From assembly GCF_000315915.1 (NCBI RefSeq), contig NC_020187.1, positions 806,001-870,000 of the forward strand: a DNA stretch of 64,000 bases. Reading direction: 5' to 3'. Made by a program: the position numbers and the translations under genes. The stretch is from Henningerozyma blattae CBS 6284 (taxonomy: Eukaryota; Ascomycota; Saccharomycetes; Saccharomycetales; Saccharomycetaceae). Positions 49,616 through 61,915 of the stretch are shown piece after piece; position 1 is the first letter of the stretch, and each line of letters begins with the position of its first letter. The notes below the pieces were generated by a model. It saw only the letters and a program-made list of their open reading frames with translations. It did no database searches and was not told the origin of the DNA.

Positions 49616-51025
49616 TTTAATATCAAAATATATCTAAAAGTCTTTCTATAAAAACACTATGCTATGCTATTATAAAATATTAAAAGAAAAATAACGTTGA
49701 AGAGCTTGAAATTCTAAATATTTATTGCTGTCTTATATAATGCATACCCCATTCATTCCAGAATGCTTAATTTTTTCAAGGCATCTCATCTCCTAAAATA
49801 TTTACCTTCATTTAGTGCCTAATATTTTACCTGTATTAATGATAATCAAATCGCGACACCATAAAGTATATCAAATGATCATAAACTGATTGCATTCCAT
49901 TGTAAAATATTTTAACTCTCTCGGCCGATAGAAATTATGTGGCATAAGGGAATTTGACTAAATGCAATCAAATGGCATTTGCAAATAAAAGATAGAATAC
50001 TCTAAAAGTAACGTAGGAGAAAGTACTCAAAGTATACTATAGATTTATAACGATACTTCTAGAGAGGTATGAAAACTACAAAACCTTTTTTAAACTGAGG
50101 TAAAAAACTAATTAATCTTAACAGTGGGAAAAAATGCTAAATACTGTATTCCTAGAATGTAAAGAACATTGCATGTATTAAAAGCAAGTTGAAGCAAGGA
50201 AGAACGTAATTCTAATACCTAAAATGGTTACAATTACTTTAAGGTATCTTGAAATAATTGCTAGATTTTACTTTAGAGTATCTTTAGTATTCAATTCTTA
50301 AAATTTATTCAATATCTCACTTCAAGATTGTAGCATTGTAAAAAGAAAAGTATCATTTAAATTTAATACCAGCTGAGCGTTGCTATGATACAAAGTATCT
50401 CGTGAAAATGAAACCCATGAAATTCATATCTAGATAGGACTAAAAATGTATTTTTGTTTTAAACTACAGGGTATTATTGGAAAAATAACAAATATTATTT
50501 AGAGAGCTATTTTGAAGCTAATTAAAAAGCAACTCAATTCAATAGGTAGAAATATCATCTAATAAAAATTTTTCTATACTTACTGCTATTAACATTTATT
50601 ATTAAAATATATATATATATCTTCAGCAATAATTTCAAACTGTAACCTATTTCTTCAATTAGGTCCTTTTAAATAGCTAAAATAATGAATTACCATATTT
50701 TCTTTTCATTTGCTATAAGCTTCAATAACAAGCAAATTGTATTATCAAATGATATACTAAGTGAAAGCTCTATTCTATCACCTTACTTTTTTGTGGCGTC
50801 AAAATACTTTTACTACATAGTTCACAATCAAATTGAGAAAAATAAAATGTAAGTAGAGTAGAAAAAAACTAGTAATTTAGAAAATAGATAAAACTATTTA
50901 CAACTGGCTTAGTTTTTAATGTATAAAAAGATGAAGAAAGATAACTTGATTATTAATTATTATTATAACATAATTCCTTATACTAGAAAGAGGGAAAGGA
51001 GTTTTATTTGTTTTATTAAGTAAGG
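49616..51025. other. Long intergenic region upstream of THI73-like and the 51026 ORF
   Basis: About 1.4 kb, the longest wholly gene-free stretch in the window. It must hold two divergent promoters. I found no tRNA, no LTR-like end pair and no reading frame of note. A CATCTCATCTCC near 49782 resembles half a PAC site. Confidence 0.5.
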
Positions 51026-51886
51026 ATGCAAATTTATAAGACTGTTTTGCTAAACGATTTCAATAAAACTTTAAGAGAATTTATTATTTCAATAAAAAAA
51101 ATCCAAAAAGTTTATATTAAAAAAGATCGCAGCAAATGCAAAGTATTTGGCTTTTCAAGACAAGGAACTTTATTCAAATTAGATCCTAGCCTACTAAATA
51201 TTGATATTGCAGATATCAAACATGAATTTACAAAACTTTATCTTGAGAAATTTTTAAAGTTTATTATTATTCAAGCTCCGAGTAAAAGTTTTAAAAGACC
51301 AAAAAAATTTGTTGATCAACGATTCATTATATACTTGCCAAAATTTATTTCAAGTGATAGACTACAAAATAAGCATATTGATATTATATCCTTACCAACA
51401 ACAATTATGTTTTTCGATGATTCCCAATTAGATTTGTTGGATGAGAATTATAATTGGAGGAATTTAAAAAATACAACCCACATAGATTTTGTTCAAGGAT
51501 TTTTGACTCAGTTTGTACAGGTTTATCCATTTATTGAATTGACCAAATCATGGGATATTCGAACCCAACAAACATTAGAAATATCTAGTTTGAGATGCTT
51601 TAGAAAAAAAAAAAAATTAAATCAATGCTTAAATTCGTTTATCACTCAAAGACAGGCGTTAACCTTGATAAAGATATCAATTAATTTGGCAAATGCATTA
51701 GATGAAAATGTTGAGTGGAAAAACAACTGTAAAGGAGATCTGATCTTATTTGATTCTCTTTGTGGGAATAATATTATTAAAATTAAAAATGAGTTAAAAT
51801 TTATTAAAAGAATTGAAACTGCTTATGGCTTGTTTTTTACCTTTTTACTTTTCCTGATTTTACTTAGACTTATTTTCATATTATAA
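51026..51886 (+). CDS. Unrecognised tail-anchored protein
   Basis: 286 residues, not recognised. It is Lys/Ile/Phe-rich and basic, with predicted mixed alpha/beta structure. Residues 268-286 (GLFFTFLLFLILLRLIFIL) form one strongly hydrophobic segment reaching the C-terminus, so the protein is probably tail-anchored with its body in the cytosol or nucleoplasm. There is no signal peptide. A 12-A run at 51604-51615 encodes RKKKK and is a possible indel site. The frame is long for AT-rich noncoding DNA, and it sits between THI73-like and SSL1, where S. cerevisiae has no gene. It may be lineage-specific or a fast-diverged orthologue. Confidence 0.65.
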   Translation: MQIYKTVLLNDFNKTLREFIISIKKIQKVYIKKDRSKCKVFGFSRQGTLFKLDPSLLNIDIADIKHEFTKLYLEKFLKFIIIQAPSKSFKRPKKFVDQRFIIYLPKFISSDRLQNKHIDIISLPTTIMFFDDSQLDLLDENYNWRNLKNTTHIDFVQGFLTQFVQVYPFIELTKSWDIRTQQTLEISSLRCFRKKKKLNQCLNSFITQRQALTLIKISINLANALDENVEWKNNCKGDLILFDSLCGNNIIKIKNELKFIKRIETAYGLFFTFLLFLILLRLIFIL

Positions 51887-52231
51887 ATATATTCAAGATA
51901 GTAAATTATAAGCAGATATCAATATTTTATTTTTGTAAAATATGTTTAAATTCATATATAAGCTAATATTCTTTTATTCCTTTTGGTTATTTAGGATACA
52001 TTAATTAAGGTATATACATGTTTTCTTGAAGGTACGTTCTGTTACCATGACATACTTTAAGTTCTTGTTCAAACCGCGAATTAATATGCCGCCAGTTTGT
52101 AGAAAAATTCACACGTAATAGCACTAGTAATTGAACAAAAAACATAGAGTACAATTTGAACAGAGTTTGATAGTAACCTAGTCTATATTTTAGTTTATAA
52201 GCATTTAAAAGAAATACTACTCTGAAGGATA
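51887..52231. other. Intergenic region upstream of SSL1
   Basis: About 345 bases with the SSL1 promoter. A 77-codon minus-strand frame here has no features and is rejected. Nothing else is recognised. Confidence 0.5.
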
Positions 52232-53575
52232 ATGTCAAATAGATCTGTCGCAGGAGATTCAGATGATGAAATTGTTAGGGTAAGCAAAAGAGATAAGAAA
52301 TCGCTCACTAATAAAAAAAATAGTGGAAAGGGAAATGGTTTAGCCAATAATAAACGTAAAAAGACAATAAATAATAATGCCTTAGTTGGTGAGAGCGGTG
52401 GTTATGCATGGGAAGATGAAATTAAACGTAGTTGGGATTTAGTAAAAGTGGATGAAGATGATGATATGTCAACATTAGTTGCTTCGATCATTGAACAAAG
52501 GAAAAAAAGAGCTACTAAGAAGATTATAACGCCATACCAAAGAGGTATTATCAGAACATTGGTATTGGTATTGGATTGTAGTGAAATTATGCTAGAAAAG
52601 GATTTGAGACCTAATAGATACTCTATGTCATTACAATACGCAATCGACTTTGTACATGAATTTTTTGACCAAAATCCAATATCACAAATGGGTGTTATCA
52701 TTATGAGAAATGGCTTAGCTCATTTAGTATCACAAATTAGTGGTAACCCGCAAGACCACATTGATTCATTAAAAGCAATGAGAAAGCAAGAACCTAAAGG
52801 TAATCCATCGCTACAAAATGCATTAGAAATGGCGCGAGGATTACTATTGCCAGTACCACCACATTGCACCCGTGAAGTGTTAATTGTATTTGGTGGCCTA
52901 TCTTCTACAGATCCAGGTGATATTCATCAAACTATTACATCATTAGTTCAAGAAAAAATCAGAGCAACTGTAATTGGGCTATCTGCTCAAGTTGCTATAT
53001 GTCAAGAATTATGTACTTCAACGAATTATGGTGATTCTGATTCGTATCGAGTAATATTGGACGAAGTTCACTTCAAGGAGTTATTTAGCCAGGCTGTGAC
53101 ACCTTTGCCTGTTAATAAGATTAACAAAGGGTTTACGTTAGTTAAGATGGGATTTCCAACAAGAGTTTTCGAAGATACGCCAACGTTTTGTACTTGCCAC
53201 CATAAGTTGATCTATGGTGGCTATTTTTGCCCAAATTGTAAAAGTAAAGTATGCTCTTTGCCAATTGTATGCCCATGCTGTGATTTAATGCTAATATTGA
53301 GTACTCATTTGGCTCGATCTTATCATCATTTGATGCCGTTAAATACATTCACTGAGGTTGAGGTGGTTAAGGATGCAGCATTTCCAACGAACAATTGCTT
53401 TAGTTGTCAAAAGGGGTTTCCACACTTGGTAAATAACAAGACCGGCGAACTATTAACTAGTTCCAGATATAGATGTGGTGAATGCCATAAGGACTTCTGC
53501 ATTGACTGTGATGTCTATATTCATGAAATTCTGCATAACTGTCCTGGATGTGAATCAAAGCCGACTATTATGTAG
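52232..53575 (+). CDS. SSL1: TFIIH core subunit Ssl1 (p44)
   Basis: 447 residues, matching Ssl1 (YLR005W, 461 residues). It is the TFIIH core subunit that activates the Rad3 helicase in transcription and nucleotide excision repair. After a basic leader comes GESGGYAWEDEIKRSWDLVK, then a von Willebrand A domain (about 105-290) starting RTLVLVLDCSEIM. The C-terminal zinc-binding region has many Cys pairs: CTCHHKLIYGGYFCPNC, LPIVCPCC, then a C4C4 RING-like part CFSCQKGF ... YRCGECHKDFCIDCDVYIHE. All metal ligands appear present. Confidence 0.96.
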   Translation: MSNRSVAGDSDDEIVRVSKRDKKSLTNKKNSGKGNGLANNKRKKTINNNALVGESGGYAWEDEIKRSWDLVKVDEDDDMSTLVASIIEQRKKRATKKIITPYQRGIIRTLVLVLDCSEIMLEKDLRPNRYSMSLQYAIDFVHEFFDQNPISQMGVIIMRNGLAHLVSQISGNPQDHIDSLKAMRKQEPKGNPSLQNALEMARGLLLPVPPHCTREVLIVFGGLSSTDPGDIHQTITSLVQEKIRATVIGLSAQVAICQELCTSTNYGDSDSYRVILDEVHFKELFSQAVTPLPVNKINKGFTLVKMGFPTRVFEDTPTFCTCHHKLIYGGYFCPNCKSKVCSLPIVCPCCDLMLILSTHLARSYHHLMPLNTFTEVEVVKDAAFPTNNCFSCQKGFPHLVNNKTGELLTSSRYRCGECHKDFCIDCDVYIHEILHNCPGCESKPTIM

Positions 53576-54549
53576 ATTACCTTTATGACACTCAGATAAA
53601 AACTCATAGCTGCTACATACTAATGTACGGATATAATGACAATGTATAATATGCATATATACACCTGTATACACATATAAATGTCTTCTATATGTAGCAC
53701 AAAGCATTCGGTTTTTTTAGAAGCACATCAATAACTAAATTAATCATATTTCTGGTATATAGCATTATTTGCCCATATTTTATGACGTTATTACGAGATC
53801 TGGTGCTTCCGGGTAACAATACCGTGCCGTGTGATTTTCTGAGTTAGAATCTTGGAATGAATGGTAATCACCTGGATAATCATTATAATCATAATAATGG
53901 CAAAAATCGAGAGAGGCTAATAAGGGCAGATGAATCACCCTATTGGAAATTGCGAGATTCGCATGCAACTAAACCAATCATTATCAAGTATTATTTAACT
54001 AGAACTCGTTTAATTAATCGTCTGTAGACAGGCAATTAAGAAAAATACCTGCCGGCTCAGAATTAAATACGGGTTAAAGAATTATAGAAATAGAAGCAAG
54101 AAACTTCACATAATTGTTTCGAATTCGATAAAATATTAATATTATCTTTATAGCCTCCTGTTTCTTAGTTTTTTGCAAGGTATTCATTACTGTTTTTGGC
54201 ATAAACGAATTTTCAATTGTTTATACTCCGCCTGACTCCTTCATTCTTCACAGGTGAAATTGAAATTTAAGCCTTTCAAATAACCCTAAGAGTACAATTT
54301 TTGATTTATATCTATTTCTACTTTTTCGTCAAATAATTTAATCAAGAATTTTACTCAGTTGATCTACAAATAACAACTAATTGCACATTACTATCAAAGT
54401 ACAATATAATAAATATCTTAACCCTTTCAGAGCTATCCGCAATTGCAAGATAGCTTACCTTTAATTTTTCAGACTTTAATATAATATTCCAAGTATTATT
54501 TCAATTTTTTGTACTTTACCTTAAACCAACACTAACATAATAAGCAGCC
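53576..54549. other. Long upstream region of CYR1
   Basis: About 970 bases. CGGGTAA at 53810-53816 fits Reb1, and TGACGTTA at 53783-53790 resembles half a CRE. Both lie roughly 740-770 bases before CYR1 and could equally serve SSL1 termination. The rest is AT-rich leader. Confidence 0.5.
53810..53816 (+). promoter_or_regulatory. Reb1-type site between SSL1 and CYR1
   Basis: CGGGTAA, followed by CAA. It may act as a roadblock terminator after SSL1 or as a distal promoter element. Confidence 0.35.
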
Positions 54550-57500
54550 ATGAATATAAACTCTGATACATGTACAACACAACAGAAAGATGGTAAAACT
54601 AAAAGAAGACGTTCTTTACAACTCAATAGAACGATGAGTGCCTTATCGATGACAAGCTTCACTGCTTTATCATCTAGCAATAATCATAACATTAACAACT
54701 CAAATGTGACCTCAAATGCATCATCATTTTCAAGACCTCATAGTGGTAAACCCAATAGAAGTCTTATAAGTAGTTCAAGCACACCAAGAGTACTGCGAAC
54801 TATGAGTAATTCTTTACAAGAAGTATCTTCTAATTTGAGTACTAAAAGGCAGCCGACACAATTACAGTCATCAGCAACAGCATCAAATGCTGATATAGAT
54901 CCTCCTACTACAAAAAGTAATCAAAAGAAAAAGCAAAAAAACGAAAAGGTAACAAGGAAACAATCATTCGCTGGTAGAATGTTAAGAAAGCTATCTTCAA
55001 ATACATCGTCACCTTCTCAGTCTGATGCTCATTCACATCAACAACATGCACACACTCGTCCCCATACTCATCATCAATTTAAGACTAACACACCATCAAA
55101 TTCATCCATTTATTCGGGTAAATCTAAATTAAATAAAAAAGCTAGCATTGGTACGCTAAATACAACTTCAAATGCTTCCAATGTAACTGGAAGTCCGGGA
55201 ACTACATCAAAAATATCGCGAAGATCTTCAACTAATTCTGCTAACGTCCACGATATGGAAAACTCAACCACAACTTCACTGTTTCGAAAAGTAAGCAATG
55301 TATTAGGCCATGGCTCGTCGATTAATAGTAAAGATAATAAAGATAGCACAATTCTTTCACCTAATTCAAATCCATTTAATTCTCCAAGTAACAGTAGAAG
55401 GTCTTCACAAGTTAGCAATGTTGCTACAAATAATATATGTACAATAGACGCAAATACTAATGCCTCATCAAGATTACAAAACCAGGTTCTTTTCAATGTC
55501 AATGAGGATATACCGACTAAGGACAATAACGATAATCATATTAAGGGTAATAATACTAAGGCTACTACAGCCACTACTACCACTTCTAATAATAATGTAC
55601 CCATCGGCGAAAAAGAAGTAACGTCCGGTGGGAAACCAAAGAAGAACAAAATATTAAAAAACTTGAAAAAGGACAACACTGATAATGGAAACATAACTCT
55701 TGTTTTAAATAATAACAAGAAAATAGAGAATGTCGAAGAGGATGAGGAAGATAAGACTGAATCTGAAAGAAGCTCATCTTTCCCCCCATTAGTCAATCCA
55801 AATGCTTTTAAGCTAGATACAAATTTAGAAGATGTTTCTGACATTACTAACATCAATAAAACGGGTAGTATACCACATGACCTAATGAACACCAACACAA
55901 AAAGCTCAAAATCGATTGGTACAGATACGTTGTTGCTATCTCAAAAGAGATCACGTTCCTTAGCAGATGTGGTTACATACTCAAACAATCAGGATAATTT
56001 ATCATTTCTTTCAAATATGGACTCTATGCGTGAACTCGATATAAATGGGGATCCAGAAGAAAGTTTTATTGATGAAGAAGATGATGACGACTTTAAAAAT
56101 GAAGATTACGACTCTGAAGCTGAAAGTATTAAGGACAATGACTCAGATATGAATATAGAATTAGAGAGTCAAAATCCTAAAAAACAATCCCGAAAAATAA
56201 GTGGTAAAAATTTTAAAGAGGAGAAAAATAATGAATCTTTTTCTGATTTATCAACATCAGACAGTTCAGATAATTCAGATCCGAATTTGGATAGGAAGCA
56301 AAGGGTATCCAAAATTTCAAAACTTCATAGTTCAAAAAAACCAAAGCAATGGGTTGCTCCAGAAAGTTGGGATGTTGAATTAACTGCTTTGGAAAATACG
56401 AGACAACGAAGATCAAATTCAAATCGTAGTAGATCAAATTCTGCAAATTCTAATCGTCATCGCCGTCGCCATCATCACCACCATCACCATCATCATTACC
56501 AAGATACTTCTGAAGCAAAGATTGCTAATAATGCGAATCTCGCGAGTAATAATAATGATAAAGAGGATCCAAGCATTCCTACTTCTTCGACTAATATAAA
56601 AAATAATGAAAGCATAATTGCTAATAAATTAAACACCAATTTAAACCAAGGTAAAGCTTCCATGCTAAATTCTTATAATGACACAACTTCTATATCACCA
56701 ACTGATAAATCAGAAATTATTCAATCTAACAACTCAAAAGTACTATCTCATTTGCATAATAGACTACTAATGACCCCATCTACTATAAATACTTCCCAGA
56801 ATTCTAACCATATTGTATATGATAATGATCAGCAGGGCAACACTGTGTTAGCTAGCTCTAAGAAATCTACTTCTCTAAATTCTAGCACTGATAACAATAA
56901 CACTGTATTCTATTATAACGACGAAGACGAGTCCTATTCTCCTACCACTACAAGCGAGACATCTAGCGGCTCACTTTCTGATTCGAGCAGCACATGGTCA
57001 AATGAATATAGACATCATTCTAGAGGTAAAACTGTTGATTCAAACGGTAACCATCTAAATAATGAAGAATTAAATGATGCTACTGAATACTTCACGACAT
57101 CTCATAGCAGTTATAGAGATATTCGTGGAGGCACAGATATGGCTTATGGATTCGATGAGGATGTCGTTGATACTAGTCATTATACTCCTTCTGTGGCTAA
57201 GCCTGCGGATGGTGGAAGTATAGGTGGGGGTAGTTTAGGAGCGCATAGTTCAGTCGGTAGTGGATCATACTCCCGCCAGAAACATGATAACAGCAATACT
57301 ACAGATGATGATGATAAAGATATATACAGTATGGATAGACATAGTTTTGGAAATTATGTAATCAGAGATAAGATTCGCAGTTCCAGTGGTTCAAAATCAA
57401 CATCTGCTGTGGATAATTTTGATGAGGATTGCTTAAATCCCGCCCATCCCCATAATAGTTTGAACTTCTTTTTCTCAAAATCAAAAAATGTATCAAGCCA

Positions 57501-60500
57501 TTCACTACATAAGCCAACTATGTCTTCTTCGGACCAGTCAAAATATAGCAACATATTAAAGACAGATAGTGAAAATACTGTTATATTCACAAAAGATGAT
57601 GAACAACATGACCAGGCAGAATATGAATTAGAGAAATATTACAAAGATTTTAGCGACTTGGATCCTAAAAGGAATTATGCCATTCGTATTTTCAATACCG
57701 ATGATACATTTACTACGTTATCATGCACTCCTGGTACGACAGTGCAAGATATGATTCCAACTTTAAGAAAAAAGTTTAATACGACTCAACAAGGTACTTT
57801 CCAAATATCTCTGAAAGTTGGTAAATTATCTAAAATTTTGAAACCACAATCGAAGCCTATTATTATTGAAAGAAAATTATTGCTTTTGAATGGTTATAAA
57901 AAAACAGATCCGCTTCACATTATGGGTATAGAGGATTTAAGTTTTGTGTTCAAATTTCTTTTCCACCCCGTAGCTCCTTCGCATCTTACAGCTCAACAAG
58001 AACAAAAATTATTAAGAGGTGACTTTATTCATGTTGATTTAAGGAGCATGGGACTAACAACCCCACCAATTATTTTTTATCAGCACACCTCAGAAATTGA
58101 AAGTCTTGATGTTTCGAACAACGCTAATATTTTTTTACCATCTGAATTTATTGAGAGTGGGATAAATTTATCGAGTTTAAGGATGGTAAATATTAGAGCA
58201 TCTAGATTTCCAACAAACGTTACCGACGCTTATAAATTAATATCCTTAGAATTACAGAGAAATTTTATTAAAAAAGTCCCAAATTCAATATCTAAATTAA
58301 CTAATTTAACAATTTTGAATATGCAATGTAATAGTTTAAGTAAGCTGCCCAAAGGTTTTGCAAAATTAAAAAACTTGCAACTATTAGATTTGTCATCTAA
58401 CAATTTTGTAGAGTATCCAATTGTAATAAATCATTGTTCTAGTTTACTACAATTTGATCTGTCGTACAACAAGATACAGTATCTTCCACCAAATATTAAT
58501 TTGTTAAATAAAATCGCCAAAATTAACCTTTCTCACAATAAATTATTGGAGATAACAGACTTATCTAGTTTGAAGAATTTAAGAACTTTAAACCTACGCC
58601 ATAACAGAATTACTACTGTTAAGACATCTGCCATAAATTTACAAAACTTGTTTTTGACGGATAATAGAATTTCTACATTTGATGATGCGTTGCCAAAATT
58701 ACGTGCTCTAGAGCTACAAGAAAACCCAATAACCTCAATAACTTACAAAGACTTCTTCCCTATTAACATGACTAATTTATCTCTGAAAAAGGCTAAGTTG
58801 TCTAGCATTCCAGGTGAATTGTTTTTAAAATTGCATAGACTGCAAAAATTAGAATTGAGTGAAAATAACTTAACTCAGCTTCCAAAAGAAATTTCTTGTT
58901 TGAATAAATTGGTATATCTATCAGTTGCAAGAAATAAACTGGAGGGGTTACCAACAGAATTTTCAAAGTTAAAGAATTTAAAATCACTAGATTTACATTC
59001 AAATAATATTCGAAATTTCATTTTGGGTACCGAAGATATTGAATTGACATATTTAAACATTTCCTCTAATGCTTTCGGTGAATTTGCCTTAGATGGAACA
59101 TTTTTCCAAACAATTACTAACCAATCTAGAATGGCCAAGAGCCTGTTGTTTTTCATTGCGGCAGATAATCAATTCGATGATAGAATTTGGCCATTATTTA
59201 ATTGTTTCGAAAATTTAAACGTCTTAAATCTTTCATATAACAATTTTACTGATATTTCAAACTTAAAAATACAAAACTTAACTGAACTATTTTTTTCAGG
59301 TAATAAGTTAACAACGTTACCTGGCGATACTGTTCTAAGGTGGCTATCTTTAAAGGTACTGATGCTGAATGGTAATCATTTACTATCGTTACCAGCCGAA
59401 CTATCAAAGTTATGCCAGCTAACAGTCTTTGATATTGGCTCAAACCAGTTAAAATATAATATATCGAATTATCATTATGATTGGAATTGGAGAGATAATA
59501 AAGAATTAAGATATCTAAATTTCTCTGCTAATCGAAGATTTGAAATTAGATCTACAGCTAGTAGAGATATAAATGCAGATTTATCTGATTTTAGTGTTTT
59601 ACCAAATTTAAAAGTATTAGGTTTAATGGATGTCACTTTAAATACTTCTAAAGTTCCCGATGAAGGTTATAATTTTAGATTAAGAACTACTGGTTCTGTG
59701 ATAAATGGTATGATGTATGGTGTTGCTGATTCTTTGGGGCAGAGGAATTACGTATCTTCAAGAGATGTTACTTTTGAAAGATTTAGAGGGAAAGAAGATG
59801 AATGCTTATTGTGCCTACATGATGGTAAGAATCAAACATCTGATATAGGACATAATATTTCAAGAATTGTAAGGGACATATATGATAAAATATTAAGAAG
59901 GCAATTAGAGAAATATGGGGAAGATGATGAAGGAGTTAAAAAAGCTCTTAGATTTAGTTTCCTACAATTGAATAAAGAAATTAATATAATGCTATATTCT
60001 GTGGATAACGGGACTAGAGTTGAAAACCTAACTTCTGCCGACCTTTTGAGTGGTGCCTGCTCTACCATTATTTACATTAAAGGAAATAAACTTTTTACTG
60101 CAAATATCGGGGATTGTATGGCTATACTTTCTAAGAATAATGGTGATTATGAAAAGTTAACTACACTTCATGTTCCATATAAAACTGAAGAATATGAACG
60201 TATACGAATTTCTGGTGGTTATGTCAATAATGATAAATTAGATGGTAGTGTTGATGTTTCTAGGGCGGTAGGATTTTTTGATTTACTTCCTCATATCCAT
60301 GCTTCTCCAGATATTTCCATGGTGACTCTGACAAAGTCAGATCAGATGTTAGTTATTGCCACCCATAAACTTTGGGAATACGTTAACTATGAAACTGCAT
60401 GTGATATCGCTCGTGAAAAAAGCTCAGACCCAATGCTGGCTGCAGAAGAATTGAAAGATCATGCGATTGCGTATGGTTGTTCCGATAATATAACAATTCT

Positions 60501-61713
60501 TTGTCTAGCGCTTAATAAATCCGCAAACCAACAAAATAGATTCGTCGTCAATAAGAATTCATTGATGACCAGGAGGACGACATTTGAAGATGCTACTTTA
60601 AGAAGGTTACAAGCGGAAATCGCCCCACCCACAGGGAATTTGGCAGTGGTGTTTACAGATATCAAAAATTCTACTGTTCTTTGGGAACTCTTTCCAAATG
60701 CAATGAGAACAGCAATTAAAACGCACAATGATATCATGCGTCGTCAATTGAGAATTTTTGGTGGTTATGAAGTTAAAACTGAAGGTGATGCTTTCATGGT
60801 TACATTTCCTACTCCAATTAGTGGACTCGTGTGGTGCCTTAATGTCCAGCTAAAACTGTTGGATGCCCAGTGGCCAGAAGAAATAACTTCAATTCAAGAT
60901 GGTTGTTTAATAACCGACAAAAACGGTGTAAAAATTTACCAAGGGCTATCTGTTCGTATGGGTATACATTGGGGTTGTCCTGTACCTGAATTAGATTTGG
61001 TTACCCAACGAATGGATTATTTAGGCCCTGTAGTTAATAAGGCTGCCAGAGTATCAGGCATCGCAGATGGTGGTCAAATCTCTATGTCAAGTGATTACGT
61101 GTCAGAGTTCAAAAAAATAGTCGGATATCACGAAAGAATTACGAAGAACAAGGAGAGGTTAAATGAAGTTTATGGTGAAGAGATTATTGGTGAGGTTTTA
61201 GAAAAAGAAGTTACTATGTTAGAAAGTATTGGATGGGTATTTTTTGAGCATGGTGAGCAAAAACTAAAAGGTCTAGAAACAAAGGAATTTATTACAATTG
61301 CTTATCCTAAGACTCTAGCATCGAGACATGAATATACATCAGATGTTGAAGAAGGAGATGTCAATACAGATGCCTTATTCCGACTAAGATCAGCATCTAA
61401 TAAACTTCAAGTCATCTTATCAGCAGTTAGTGGCGACTACTTAGAATTAGATACTTATTCCCAAGGCTTACATGGATTTATTGACTTAACTGAAAACTCG
61501 CAAGATACAATTTTGAAAGATTTGAATGAAAAAGAACTGATGGCCTTTTTAGAACATCTGGTTTCTAGAATTGAATCTACAGTGGCGATACTGCAATTGA
61601 GACAAAGAATCTCGTCTGGTTTAAATATTTACGCTTCAAGTGAAAGAGTCAGCTCGACTCAAACAAGCATATTTGAAATCGTTGACATGCTTTTGGAAAA
61701 TTTGGGTAAATGA
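54550..61713 (+). CDS. CYR1: Adenylate cyclase Cyr1
   Basis: 2387 residues, matching Cyr1 (YJL005W, 2026 residues), the Ras-activated membrane-peripheral cyclase that makes cAMP for protein kinase A. Order: a Ser/Asn-rich, disordered N-terminus (1-1030) with a 9-His run (641-649); a Ras-associating domain (about 1036-1130); leucine-rich repeats (about 1160-1720); a PP2C-like domain (about 1720-1995); the class III catalytic domain (about 2028-2245). Metal-binding aspartates are Asp2037 (FTDIKNST) and Asp2080 (EGDAFM). The C-terminus (about 2290-2387) is the likely Srv2/CAP-binding helix. The extra length is in the N-terminus. It is the largest gene in the window. Confidence 0.97.
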   Translation: MNINSDTCTTQQKDGKTKRRRSLQLNRTMSALSMTSFTALSSSNNHNINNSNVTSNASSFSRPHSGKPNRSLISSSSTPRVLRTMSNSLQEVSSNLSTKRQPTQLQSSATASNADIDPPTTKSNQKKKQKNEKVTRKQSFAGRMLRKLSSNTSSPSQSDAHSHQQHAHTRPHTHHQFKTNTPSNSSIYSGKSKLNKKASIGTLNTTSNASNVTGSPGTTSKISRRSSTNSANVHDMENSTTTSLFRKVSNVLGHGSSINSKDNKDSTILSPNSNPFNSPSNSRRSSQVSNVATNNICTIDANTNASSRLQNQVLFNVNEDIPTKDNNDNHIKGNNTKATTATTTTSNNNVPIGEKEVTSGGKPKKNKILKNLKKDNTDNGNITLVLNNNKKIENVEEDEEDKTESERSSSFPPLVNPNAFKLDTNLEDVSDITNINKTGSIPHDLMNTNTKSSKSIGTDTLLLSQKRSRSLADVVTYSNNQDNLSFLSNMDSMRELDINGDPEESFIDEEDDDDFKNEDYDSEAESIKDNDSDMNIELESQNPKKQSRKISGKNFKEEKNNESFSDLSTSDSSDNSDPNLDRKQRVSKISKLHSSKKPKQWVAPESWDVELTALENTRQRRSNSNRSRSNSANSNRHRRRHHHHHHHHHYQDTSEAKIANNANLASNNNDKEDPSIPTSSTNIKNNESIIANKLNTNLNQGKASMLNSYNDTTSISPTDKSEIIQSNNSKVLSHLHNRLLMTPSTINTSQNSNHIVYDNDQQGNTVLASSKKSTSLNSSTDNNNTVFYYNDEDESYSPTTTSETSSGSLSDSSSTWSNEYRHHSRGKTVDSNGNHLNNEELNDATEYFTTSHSSYRDIRGGTDMAYGFDEDVVDTSHYTPSVAKPADGGSIGGGSLGAHSSVGSGSYSRQKHDNSNTTDDDDKDIYSMDRHSFGNYVIRDKIRSSSGSKSTSAVDNFDEDCLNPAHPHNSLNFFFSKSKNVSSHSLHKPTMSSSDQSKYSNILKTDSENTVIFTKDDEQHDQAEYELEKYYKDFSDLDPKRNYAIRIFNTDDTFTTLSCTPGTTVQDMIPTLRKKFNTTQQGTFQISLKVGKLSKILKPQSKPIIIERKLLLLNGYKKTDPLHIMGIEDLSFVFKFLFHPVAPSHLTAQQEQKLLRGDFIHVDLRSMGLTTPPIIFYQHTSEIESLDVSNNANIFLPSEFIESGINLSSLRMVNIRASRFPTNVTDAYKLISLELQRNFIKKVPNSISKLTNLTILNMQCNSLSKLPKGFAKLKNLQLLDLSSNNFVEYPIVINHCSSLLQFDLSYNKIQYLPPNINLLNKIAKINLSHNKLLEITDLSSLKNLRTLNLRHNRITTVKTSAINLQNLFLTDNRISTFDDALPKLRALELQENPITSITYKDFFPINMTNLSLKKAKLSSIPGELFLKLHRLQKLELSENNLTQLPKEISCLNKLVYLSVARNKLEGLPTEFSKLKNLKSLDLHSNNIRNFILGTEDIELTYLNISSNAFGEFALDGTFFQTITNQSRMAKSLLFFIAADNQFDDRIWPLFNCFENLNVLNLSYNNFTDISNLKIQNLTELFFSGNKLTTLPGDTVLRWLSLKVLMLNGNHLLSLPAELSKLCQLTVFDIGSNQLKYNISNYHYDWNWRDNKELRYLNFSANRRFEIRSTASRDINADLSDFSVLPNLKVLGLMDVTLNTSKVPDEGYNFRLRTTGSVINGMMYGVADSLGQRNYVSSRDVTFERFRGKEDECLLCLHDGKNQTSDIGHNISRIVRDIYDKILRRQLEKYGEDDEGVKKALRFSFLQLNKEINIMLYSVDNGTRVENLTSADLLSGACSTIIYIKGNKLFTANIGDCMAILSKNNGDYEKLTTLHVPYKTEEYERIRISGGYVNNDKLDGSVDVSRAVGFFDLLPHIHASPDISMVTLTKSDQMLVIATHKLWEYVNYETACDIAREKSSDPMLAAEELKDHAIAYGCSDNITILCLALNKSANQQNRFVVNKNSLMTRRTTFEDATLRRLQAEIAPPTGNLAVVFTDIKNSTVLWELFPNAMRTAIKTHNDIMRRQLRIFGGYEVKTEGDAFMVTFPTPISGLVWCLNVQLKLLDAQWPEEITSIQDGCLITDKNGVKIYQGLSVRMGIHWGCPVPELDLVTQRMDYLGPVVNKAARVSGIADGGQISMSSDYVSEFKKIVGYHERITKNKERLNEVYGEEIIGEVLEKEVTMLESIGWVFFEHGEQKLKGLETKEFITIAYPKTLASRHEYTSDVEEGDVNTDALFRLRSASNKLQVILSAVSGDYLELDTYSQGLHGFIDLTENSQDTILKDLNEKELMAFLEHLVSRIESTVAILQLRQRISSGLNIYASSERVSSTQTSIFEIVDMLLENLGK
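56470..56496 (+). repeat. CAT/CAC histidine tract inside CYR1
   Basis: Nine consecutive His codons (641-649), mixing CAT and CAC, preceded by Arg-rich HRRR. The mixed codons show it is not a pure trinucleotide expansion. Confidence 0.85.
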
Positions 61714-61915
61714 ATCTTTATATTTATGGAATAAAATATATAGGCTTTTATTTATAAATGCATATATCAACATATATATAGTAATTTTTGCATTGTTTTT
61801 CCTCTTAGTCATATATACATAGAGAGTCAAATTAGATGAAAAAATACTACACGTAAATTGATCTGGGTTATGTGTAAAAAAGAAAATAAGAGGTATAAAT
61901 TATAATAAATTATGT

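Noticed and set aside
51604..51615. A12 run in the 51026 ORF as a programmed frameshift
   Set aside because: The frame is open on both sides without a shift, and A-runs are common here; it is only an indel-prone site.
55110..55898. Two antisense frames (138 and 120 codons) inside CYR1
   Set aside because: They are complements of the Ser/Asn-rich CYR1 coding sequence, show no domain, and have no promoter context.
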